Source: JANQRV01 sp964533785 (lineage in GTDB: Bacteria > Bacteroidota > Bacteroidia > Chitinophagales > Saprospiraceae). Taken from it: a DNA stretch of 11,636 nt. The notes under the pieces are model-generated. The model did no database searches and was not told where the DNA came from. It worked only from the letters and a program-made list of their open reading frames with translations. Positions 1-7,800 of the stretch are shown here, one piece after another. Every line of letters starts with the position of its first letter. Positions within the stretch are counted from its first letter, which is position 1. The stretch covers positions 1-11,636 of the forward strand of contig CAZHNG010000220.1 of assembly GCA_964533785.1 (NCBI GenBank), read 5' to 3'. The position numbers and the translations under genes are program-made.

Positions 1-1015
1 TGATCGCATTGGATTGCCGGATGCTAAGCGGAAAGTTGATCGCTGCAGCTCCCCAACTATTGGAAATAACGGAAGCTCCATTATCTGCGGCCCATTCAAA
101 AAGCGCTTCGATAGAATTATCATCCAGAAAACCAGAAGTCCGTATAGGCATTAAAGCGCACCCGGGGGCCGAACCTACTACCCCGGAACCATTAGATTCG
201 GCAACTGCTACCCCCGCAACTGCGGTTCCATGATTTTCCTGTGCATTATCAGGGGAGGGATTAAAGTCAAAGCCTTGAAAATCACGGGGACTTACTATTT
301 TACCAGGACCCGTAAAATCCTTGTGTGCAATATCGATCGAATCATCAGCGATTGCTACAATGACAGATCTTTCGCCTTTAGTTATTTGCCAGGCATTGAT
401 GGCATCGATGTGCGCGTTTGGATCCAACTGGATGCCCCCTTGATTGAATAAGTGCCATTGCTGGCTAAAAAGGTTATCATCAGGGATATAATAATGTTGT
501 TGAGGTACTACGATATTGGGCTCACACCATTTAACTGCTTCGTAGGTCAGTAGCTTATTGGTTATTTCAATGGGATCGGGCGAAGAATTGGGCAATATTT
601 TGAAAACATAACAATCTGCTAATCCTTTAACGGCTTTTATGAATTGGAGGCCAAATTCCTCTGCAATGGCCTCTATAATATCCTGGTTGGTTCCTTCTTG
701 GAATTGGAGGGTGATTTCGTCCGTCAAGTACAGGTTTTCGGTTGGACTACCTTCCAAGGTGATCACGTTAGAGGTGAATTCCACGGTATCTTGTTGGTCC
801 ATTTGGTTCTTAACCATTCCCCGGGCGTGAACGGATACTTCCACAACGGTTAGGTCTTGTTGCTTGAGATGTTGTTTTAGTTCACATCCCATCTGATCAG
901 ACAATCTTTGGAGATCTACTCCCTTTTTAGCTCTAATGGCAAAACGATCGGAGACCTGGTTTATTTTTAATTTTTGACCGCCTCTGAGCAATGGTTGGGA
1001 CAATGGGTTGTTCAT
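1..1015 (-). CDS. S8 family serine peptidase (subtilase), N-terminal part, cut by window edge
   Basis: Reading leftward from the ATG at 1015-1013 gives 338 codons open to the window edge. Residues about 12-170 look like a propeptide or N-terminal accessory region with two similar-looking segments; the subtilisin fold starts near 205. Visible active-site motifs are Asp224 (VAIADDSID), His262 (NHGTAVAGVA) and the oxyanion-hole Asn319 (ISNSWG). The catalytic Ser (GTS motif) lies beyond the edge. The Asp motif reads DDSID rather than DTGID, and with the NHGTA and APGCALMPIR segments it recalls kexin-like and calcium-dependent bacterial proteases (S8B-like). Start choice is firm because an in-frame TAA (1021-1019) sits two codons upstream; there is no Shine-Dalgarno sequence, only an A-rich leader. 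No signal peptide or membrane segment is visible in the first 40 residues, so it may be cytoplasmic or exported by an unseen route. It lies 96 bases downstream of the T9SS surface-protein gene on the same strand. Family call is strong; substrate unknown. Confidence 0.93.
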   Translation of the reverse strand, partial: MNNPLSQPLLRGGQKLKINQVSDRFAIRAKKGVDLQRLSDQMGCELKQHLKQQDLTVVEVSVHARGMVKNQMDQQDTVEFTSNVITLEGSPTENLYLTDEITLQFQEGTNQDIIEAIAEEFGLQFIKAVKGLADCYVFKILPNSSPDPIEITNKLLTYEAVKWCEPNIVVPQQHYYIPDDNLFSQQWHLFNQGGIQLDPNAHIDAINAWQITKGERSVIVAIADDSIDIAHKDFTGPGKIVSPRDFQGFDFNPSPDNAQENHGTAVAGVAVAESNGSGVVGSAPGCALMPIRTSGFLDDNSIEALFEWAADNGASVISNSWGAAAINFPLSIRQSNAI

Positions 1016-1073
1016 ATTTTATTGTTTAGGAATTTTGCACTTTTGATGATGGAAATTTAATGCTTCACTTTGT

Positions 1074-1089
1074 ATCAGACAAGTCTATT
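1074..1089 (-). repeat. Small dyad AGAC-AA-GTCT, copy 1 of a shared 16-bp motif
   Basis: A 10-bp inverted repeat (1077-1086) lies between the surface-protein gene and the subtilase gene. With flanks, the minus-strand text AATAGACTTGTCTGAT agrees at 15 of 16 bases with 4015-4030 on the plus strand. The two-base centre is too tight for an RNA hairpin, so a protein-binding site or repeat remnant is more likely. Beside it lies a 10-bp palindrome, ATTTTAAAAT (1087-1096). Confidence 0.4.
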
Positions 1090-1111
1090 TTAAAATTGAC
1101 GCCCTCTTAAA

Positions 1112-3781
1112 TTACCGGACAAGAACAGATTGCCCGGAAAGATCGATCTGGTTACCGTCGATTAACCGAACGCGTGCCTGGTAAATATAGGTATTTGAGG
1201 GCATGGGCTTGCCCTTGAATTTACCATCCCATCCAAAGTCAGGATGATTAGGGGCAAAATTGTTTTGATAAAATACCTGGTTGCCCCAGCGATCGAATAC
1301 CTGAAAATATTCTACCTCTCGAACCTGTTCATTGTTGGCAAACAAAATCAATTTGTCATTGTTACCGTCTTCATTTGGGGAAAAGGCATCCGGAATAAAT
1401 ATCTTCACTTCTTTTTTTACCCTTACATAAGTTTTATCCGTCGCCTGGCATCCAAATACATCTTGTATACGGGCGGTCAGGAAAAAGTTTTCAGTAGAGC
1501 TTACCGCAGGGGTCAGACAATCACTACAGCTTAAGTTGTCATTAGGTTGCCAGCTGATGTTTTGGATCAGGTTTTCGGGAATTTCAATAATAGGAACTAT
1601 TTGGTATGGAATGCCAAATTGGGTATCTGTGTAAGTATCGAGGGAGATCATTCTGGTATAAGGTGCAGGCATAAGGAATTCTTGCTCGAATACACAAAGA
1701 TTGTCATCGATGATCATAAGCTCGTAATTATCCCCCGGAGTAAGCGTGTTAAATAACGATTTATCCTTGAAATTTACACCGTCGATGGAATACTGATAGG
1801 GAGGAGTCCCTCCGCCCGCCGCTATTTTAATGATGCCAATTCCCAGGTCTTCACATCTAAAACTTACTGGACGCAGAGCTTCGGGTTTTGGAACTTCAAT
1901 GGTATACGACCTAGAACATCTTTCGGCATCAGAAACGGTGACGGAATATTCTCCGCCGGCAATACCTGAAACCATAGGTTGATCGCTCAAATTGTTTTCC
2001 CAAAAATAACTATATGGTGGCTTACCGCCGTTGATGAAAAGGGCAATTCCTCCGTCCTTCGAATCATGGCAGCTGGCGGGCATAACCTCCCAATAGGCAG
2101 TAAAACCCTTGAGTCTTACAACGCCTTCTCCACTGACAGTACCTTCGCAATGTTTGTCGGAAAATGCCCGCAACGTATAATTGCCTGCTTCTCTCAATGG
2201 TAATTGATAAGGGTTTTCAATGATGTCTTCGAACTTACCCTCTTCAAAACCATCCTTGTTGTAGCTAAATGAAAATGGAGGTTGTCCCGTAAAATTGATG
2301 GTCAAATAGGCATAATCGCCTTCGCAGATCTCTACATTGCCGTCAATAGAAGCTGAGGGTAATGGTGTAACTTTCACGCTGTTTTCAAGAATGGCAAAAT
2401 TGGCGCAAGCATCGGTAACTGTCAGGGAATATTTTTCGGTCAAATTGGGAGCAACCTGCAGCACGCTGTCCGTAGAACCATCTTCCCATTCAAATAGAAA
2501 AGGCGGAGTACCATTGGAAATAAGGGGACTAATGCGGGTTGATTCTCCGTTACAAATGGTCTGATCCGGAAAATCAACTTCCAGAGGAGGCGGATCGATT
2601 ATGGTGAGTTCAGCAATGCCGGTATAACAGGCGCAAGGAATGTCTAATTCGAGCATTAGTTGCTCTGGTTGCTCCAACTGATAGTCGTTGATAAGCCGGA
2701 CGGGTAACTTAGTCGTCATTTGCTGAGCTGGAATGGTAATAAAATCAGGAAGGGAATCAAAGTCCATCCCTTCTACGGCCTGGCTTAAGCTACTGACCTT
2801 AAATCTTACGGTGAGTGGAATGTCGATAGTAGCGGGATCAGCTCTTTCAAAAACAAAGATACCTTCATCACAACCTTCCTCCAGAATGTAGGGCGTATCG
2901 GGTAGTGCCTGGGTGCTTAACCGAACTTCACCCCCCAGGTTAAAGCTGCCGGCCTCCAGAAAAACTGCGGAATCATACCAATAGTCATTCACATCCGATA
3001 TGACAAATCGAATGTGGTAAGTTTCGCAAGGATACAACTTCAAAGAAGCGGAAAGTACTTTGGTGAAACCGTCATATTCGATCAATTTGCTCTTTTCGCT
3101 TGGCTGGTAATCCAAATTACACTTGGCAGCATCCTGAGACAAAAAATTGCCTTCAAAATATTCGCTGTTCTGTAAATGATTAACGGAGTTGATGGCTACA
3201 ATATCCTGTGTGCCTGGTATTAGTGCCACATTTTCAGCATCATCGGAAAATGAACCATTAATGCCAGGCCCGCTGATGAAAAAGCCGAAAACATCATTGA
3301 ATTCTCGGCCGACAAATTCACAATATTCTTCAGAAGCAAATACATAGCGAAAGGAAACAAAAGAATCCAAAGGAACAAAGTCGAACTCAATTCCTACCGC
3401 ATCATGCACTTTGTTGGTTGCTAAGAATTTTAAATCCTTATCCTGGTTGTCGTCTTCAAAATTTCCACTTCGCCGGGTATCTTCATTAGGGCCTTCCGCA
3501 CCTTTAATATCACCCGTTGAAATGATGATGCCTTTATCCAGGCCGATAACATTCGCGGCATTTTCAAAATATCCGACTCCATTGGAGTTGCCGAAACTTT
3601 TAATATTGCTGACATTGTCGCAACTGCCTTTTACGAAAATATCTCTTACCAGGCTTTCTGTAGTATAGCTTTTGTCCGTTATAACTCCCTCCTGAGCAAT
3701 GAGATTGGTGAAAATGAGGACGGAACAACACTGCACAATTAACGTAAACCTGAAAAACGTTTTATTTCCCAATTGAAACAT
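1112..3781 (-). CDS. Choice-of-anchor L surface protein with SprB/PKD-like modules and type B T9SS sorting domain
   Basis: 889 residues. Residues 1-30 form a Sec signal peptide (hydrophobic stretch about 11-28, likely cut after NLIAQ). Residues about 35-285 match a choice-of-anchor L domain, with the signature around FRYVFASEEY (144-153) and DVFGFFISGPG (163-173). Residues about 295-395 resemble a Calx-beta domain. Then follow Cys-bearing Ig/PKD-like modules (about 400-475 and 476-556), two SprB-like repeats with GGxPPYxY cores (about 560-632 and 636-705), and one further beta module (706-790). Residues about 795-889 are a type B T9SS C-terminal domain (gliding-motility type), with FIPDAFSPNEDGNND and VFDRWGNQVF. 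The product is expected on the cell surface; adhesion or gliding roles are known for relatives but not shown here. The ATG at 3781 is the only start after an in-frame stop (3817-3815). Downstream on the same strand is the subtilase gene. No terminator hairpin was found in the 96-base gap. Confidence 0.92.
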   Translation of the reverse strand: MFQLGNKTFFRFTLIVQCCSVLIFTNLIAQEGVITDKSYTTESLVRDIFVKGSCDNVSNIKSFGNSNGVGYFENAANVIGLDKGIIISTGDIKGAEGPNEDTRRSGNFEDDNQDKDLKFLATNKVHDAVGIEFDFVPLDSFVSFRYVFASEEYCEFVGREFNDVFGFFISGPGINGSFSDDAENVALIPGTQDIVAINSVNHLQNSEYFEGNFLSQDAAKCNLDYQPSEKSKLIEYDGFTKVLSASLKLYPCETYHIRFVISDVNDYWYDSAVFLEAGSFNLGGEVRLSTQALPDTPYILEEGCDEGIFVFERADPATIDIPLTVRFKVSSLSQAVEGMDFDSLPDFITIPAQQMTTKLPVRLINDYQLEQPEQLMLELDIPCACYTGIAELTIIDPPPLEVDFPDQTICNGESTRISPLISNGTPPFLFEWEDGSTDSVLQVAPNLTEKYSLTVTDACANFAILENSVKVTPLPSASIDGNVEICEGDYAYLTINFTGQPPFSFSYNKDGFEEGKFEDIIENPYQLPLREAGNYTLRAFSDKHCEGTVSGEGVVRLKGFTAYWEVMPASCHDSKDGGIALFINGGKPPYSYFWENNLSDQPMVSGIAGGEYSVTVSDAERCSRSYTIEVPKPEALRPVSFRCEDLGIGIIKIAAGGGTPPYQYSIDGVNFKDKSLFNTLTPGDNYELMIIDDNLCVFEQEFLMPAPYTRMISLDTYTDTQFGIPYQIVPIIEIPENLIQNISWQPNDNLSCSDCLTPAVSSTENFFLTARIQDVFGCQATDKTYVRVKKEVKIFIPDAFSPNEDGNNDKLILFANNEQVREVEYFQVFDRWGNQVFYQNNFAPNHPDFGWDGKFKGKPMPSNTYIYQARVRLIDGNQIDLSGQSVLVR

Positions 3782-4014
3782 AATACAAAAAATGAAACGG
3801 TTATTAGGATGCTCTTAATTTAAATGACTGCCCGGTGTGCTGATGCCCTTACCACTGACTGAAGGGGAGGGTGGCAACGACTCATTCCACACACTGAGAG
3901 GATGATGAACCTGCTTTTTTCGTTACGTTTACGGGTTCTCAACCAATCAAATAAATTAAGAATAAATTGGACGTGTTTTCTCAAAGTATGAACCAACCGG
4001 GACACATAAATTCT

Positions 4015-4030
4015 AATAGACTTGTCTAAT
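4015..4030 (+). repeat. Small dyad AGAC-TT-GTCT, copy 2 of a shared 16-bp motif
   Basis: The dyad (4018-4027) and its flanks, AATAGACTTGTCTAAT, match the minus-strand copy at 1074-1089 at 15 of 16 positions. It lies about 235 bases upstream of the surface-protein gene start and 15 bases before the direct repeat bounding the MITE-like element. Either both are sites for one regulator or they are remnants of a dispersed repeat. Confidence 0.4.
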
Positions 4031-4052
4031 CAATAATATGATTTACACTTTA

Positions 4053-4216
4053 CTAGACTTTTGACGCTAGACTCTAGAAGTTAGACTAAAAATTCTAACT
4101 AATTGACAATCAACGGAAATTTTATTTATTCTAAAAAATTGACATCCATTGAATATCAGCGGTTTGTTGTCTAAAATCTAGCGTCTAGTGTCTGGTGTCT
4201 AGCGTCAAAAGTCCAA
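4053..4216. mobile_element. MITE-like non-autonomous element with terminal inverted repeats and 8-bp direct repeat
   Basis: The arms 4056-4072 and 4197-4213 (GACTTTTGACGCTAGAC and its complement) are a perfect 17-bp inverted repeat. The similarity continues inward to 31 bp per arm with 26 matches (4056-4086 against 4183-4213). Three bases outside each arm lies the same octamer, ACACTTTA, in direct orientation (4045-4052 and 4217-4224), which is what an 8-bp target-site duplication would look like. The element is about 164 bp with no coding capacity. It contains an inner hairpin (AGTTAGA 4079-4085 with TCTAACT 4094-4100), two direct AATTGACA copies (4101 and 4137), and a second CTAGCGTC copy (4178-4185). 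No transposase is in the window, so mobility is inferred from the ends only. It could instead be a static structured intergenic repeat. Confidence 0.55.
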
Positions 4217-4405
4217 ACACTTTAACTAAGGGTTTACTTTCTATCCGCTTTGGGTAGGTCGATAATTTGAGATTAAAATTTCCCCGGAATAGGCTACAAA
4301 TTTAATTTTTATTATTGAAAGGAAGGAATGTCAGCACCATTTTTCAAATTTGAGGGATAGGTGAATATTGCCAGGCAAATTTATTTATACAATCTGAGCT
4401 GTAAG

Positions 4406-4436
4406 TTTTATAATACGAAAAATTGTAATATTTTTG
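4406..4436 (+). promoter_or_regulatory. Weak Bacteroidota-type promoter candidate
   Basis: TATTTTTG at 4429-4436 fits the Bacteroidota -7 consensus TAnnTTTG. The expected -33 TTTG is only approximated by TTTTA at 4406-4410, 18 bases upstream. Transcription would begin near 4443 and leave a leader of about 350 bases before the giant gene. In AT-rich DNA such matches arise by chance. Confidence 0.22.
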
Positions 4437-4663
4437 TAGCAGAAGTCTTTCCAATTAGCCTTTGGTAAAGTACACGTTCATTTTGGCGGGTTCTTTTAAA
4501 GTAAATCTTCGAATATCTTACCCCTCCCTTGATTTTTCATGGTTTTGTTTTGAATGCTAATGTAATGACCATAAAAGGGAAATACCCCGTATAAGAAAGA
4601 AATTTTTAGAAAGGGGAAAATGCCATAGTACTGTGAGATTACTGCGTCTTCATTTGGAGTTCC

Positions 4664-4680
4664 TCCCTTTAGCTAAGGGA
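4664..4680. other. Short hairpin in the giant gene's upstream region
   Basis: TCCCTT (4664-4669) pairs with AAGGGA (4675-4680) across a 5-base loop. TTCC (4660-4663) and GGAA (4687-4690) could add a weak outer stem. No T-tract follows, so it is not a standard terminator; it may be leader structure or chance. Confidence 0.3.
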
Positions 4681-4737
4681 CTAAAAGGAAGTTCTAAGTG
4701 ATTGTGCATCTTTAGTAAACTCTTGTTGATAAGTATT

Positions 4738-4760
4738 TTGCACATCAATTGATCGTGCAA
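4738..4760. promoter_or_regulatory. 23-bp near-perfect palindrome before the giant gene, candidate operator
   Basis: TTGCAC (4738-4743) and GTGCAA (4755-4760) are exact complements. They flank a perfect 10-bp palindrome, ATCAATTGAT (4744-4753), with a single extra C at 4754. The site ends 40 bases before the ATG at 4801. A weak promoter-like TATTTTG (4734-4740) overlaps its left edge, with TTTAG 19 bases further upstream; if real, the dyad would cover the transcription start. A related half-site, TTGTGCATC, lies at 4702-4710. It could be a repressor or activator site, or a leader hairpin. I do not recognise the binding family. Confidence 0.42.
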
Positions 4761-4800
4761 GAGATTTTACAATAATTCCGATAACAAAACATTTTCTTTC

Positions 4801-7800
4801 ATGAAGTTACGCATATTGCTTCTATCTGTATTATCTAGTGTTTTGGTACTAAGTACAACACCGTTGTTTGGTCAGGCAACCCCTCAATGTAATCAGGACT
4901 CCAGGATCACTTTCAATGGAGAAGAATTACCCATCATTAATTGTTTGGATGATGACGTTTCTCCAACTTTCCGGTTGAGATCAAGACCGCTGACTACGAA
5001 TTTTGCTTATCTCGTTGCTGACAATAATAATTCGATTATCGACATTTCTACGGATAACTTTTTGGATTTGGAGAGCTACGGAGTGGGCGATTTTCGGGTT
5101 TACTCTTTCTCCTACTTAGGTAATATTGTAGCGGAAGCAGGTCAGGATGCAACTATGGTAGAATTGGCTGATCAATGTTACGGGTTATCAAGTAACTTTT
5201 TGGAAGTAAAGAATATCATACCAGATGGGGGCACGGTCGCTACCAGCGAGGGCAACAGCCTTGTTTACACTTGTCCGGGTGATGGCAAAGCCGATTTAAT
5301 TACTTTTCAAAGTACAAGCTCGAATCCATTCTACACTTATGTGGTAACGGATGATCAAAATCGAATTTTACAAACGCTGGACGGGAATGAGGCTGATTTT
5401 GAAAGTGCTGGTCCGGGAACCTGTCGGGTCTGGGGACTTTCTTTTATTGGAGACCTAAACCTAAATCCCGGGGGTGTTTTAACCGAGGGGCCCTTGGCGT
5501 CCGTATGTTACGATCTTTCTGACAATTTCGTTGAGGTCGTCCGTGAAAATCCGGAGGGAGGGAATGTCTCCCTGACCAATGGTGAGGAAGAAGCTACCCT
5601 TTGCTTTGCGGGGACAAATACGGAAATACTTTCTTTCCAAACTACCGGAGCCTCCTCCACGCCGTACGTTTATTTGGTTACGGATGAAAATAATGTCATT
5701 CTGGAAGTATTAGATGGTAATGCCACCAATTTTGCTGAGGTCGGAACGGGAGTACGCAGAGTATGGGGATTGGCTTACACGGGAGAACTTACGGTTGCAG
5801 CCGGTCAGGATGCTTCACTGGTCGCCCTGTCAGACGATTGCTATGATCTATCCGATAATTTCGTGACGGTAGTATTAAGAGCCATAAGTGGAGGAACGGT
5901 AGCCCTGGAAGATGGTTCGACTGAGGCGCTGATCTGTGTCAATGATGGTGTATCGGATGAATTGACCTTCACCGTAACCGGACAAGAGGAAGGAAATTTT
6001 ACTTTCATTGTTACTGATGACAATAACATCATTCTTGCTGTTCTTAACGGCAACAGCAATGATTTTGAAGAAGCCGGTTCTGGCATTTGCCGGGTTTGGG
6101 GGCTGGCTTATACCGGAAATTTACTAGCGCAGGAAGGAGATGATGCTGCGGCTGCTTTACTAAGTGATGAATGTTTTGCTTTATCGGATAATTTTGTGCA
6201 GGTGACCCGGTTGGAAGCAGCAGGAGGAACGATCTCCTTTGATGATGGCAGCAGCTCGAAGCGCATTTGTACCGGTGATGAAGTGGCTGATGAACTCGAC
6301 TATGAAGTATCAGGAAACGCCGGAGAGCAACTTACCTATTTAATTACCGATGAAAATAATATTATCCTCAGTATTACTGATGACGCATCGACGGATTTTG
6401 AAGGCGTAGCAGAAGGTATCTGCCGTATTTGGGGGCTTTCTTATTTTGGTAATTTATTAGCAGAGGAAGGACAAATGGCAGATCAGATCGAATTGGCGGA
6501 CCGTTGTTTTGCGTTGACCGAAAATTTTATTCAAGTGGAACGGGTAGCAGTGGACGGAGGAACGGTGGCACTTGACAACGGGGAGGATAGCCTCAGCCTC
6601 TGTGTGGGCGAGGGGCAGGATGCTACATTTACCATGACCAACACGACCACTACCCCTAATGCATCTTATGCCTATATCATCACGAACGAAAATGATGACT
6701 TTTTGGCTGTTTCAGAAAGCAACGAAATCGATCTAAGCACTGCAGCAAGTGGTACTTGTAAAGTATATGGGCTATCCTATACGGGTAACATCGACATAAA
6801 TGATCTGGATGACGTTAGATTCGTGGCACTTTCCGACGATTGTTACGACCTTTCCGACAATTTCGTCTTGGTGGAAAGAACAGAGGTAAACGGAGGTACT
6901 GTCGCGATGCCGTCCGGAGCCACCGAAAGGACGGTATGTTTAGGAGACGATGATCCGGATATTGTACAGTTCACGAGCAGTGGGGCGATCGGTGCTTCTT
7001 TTGTATACGTCATTACGGACGATAACAATACTATTCTTGGCTTGACAACTGAAGCTCAACAAGATTTTGGTGATGTGGATGCCGGCGTTTGCCGGGTATG
7101 GGGCCTGGCTTACACCGGACAGATCCTGGCTGAGGCTGGACAGAATGCGGCTGAAGTTGCTCTATCGAACGGATGCTTTGATCTCTCCGATAATTTTATT
7201 ACGGTTACGCGAACCGAAGTAGACGGTGGTACGGTTACTTTGGAAGACGGTACCACTGAAACGGCTATTTGCATTGATGGTCTTTCCAATGTTTTAACTG
7301 TAGAAAATACATCTGCTGCATCAGCCAATTACATCTATTTGATTACGGACAACAATGGTCTTTTCCTGGGCAGTTCAGCAAATAATACGGTTGATCTAAC
7401 CGATGCTTCTTCCGGAATATGTAGAATCTATGGTTTGTCGTATACCGGAGAGTTGGCAGCATTGAATGTTCAGGCCGATAATGTTACAGAAATTACCTTG
7501 TCTACGGAATGTTTTGCTCTTTCCAATAACTTTATTACGGTTGTAAGGGAGCAAGTAGAAGGAGGTAGCGTAAATCTTGGTATAACTGGTGGAACGGAAG
7601 TCAGCCTATGCGCGGGTGACGGTGTTGCAGACTTTATTGGTTTTGATAATAACGGCTCAACCGGGCAATTTTATATTTATGTTATTACAGATGAAAACAA
7701 TGTCATTCTAAACTTTGCTGATGGTACGGAAGCCGTTGACTTTGACAGTGAGGCGCCGGGTATCTACCGGGTATGGGGCTTAGCTTTCACGGGGAATATC

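Larger units (their letters stand above)
3782..4800. other. About 1 kb divergent non-coding spacer
   Basis: This spacer separates the minus-strand surface-protein gene from the plus-strand giant gene and must hold the promoters of both. No convincing gene is present; the only longer open frame (3820-4005, minus, 61 codons) has no recognisable family and lies in low-complexity, AT-rich DNA. From 3782 to 4014 I see no clear promoter or structure. Separate entries cover the AGACTTGTCT dyad, the MITE-like element, a promoter candidate, a short hairpin and a palindrome close to the giant gene. Confidence 0.7.

Noticed and set aside
9..451. Two plus-strand open frames at the left edge
   Set aside because: They overlap, antisense, the subtilase reading frame, which carries clear catalytic motifs.
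3820..4005. 61-codon minus-strand open frame in the spacer
   Set aside because: No family features, no leader or promoter evidence, mixed composition and no partner genes.
4429..4436. Strong promoter call for the giant gene
   Set aside because: The -7 match is good but the -33 element is poor and the implied leader is long, so it is kept only as a weak candidate.
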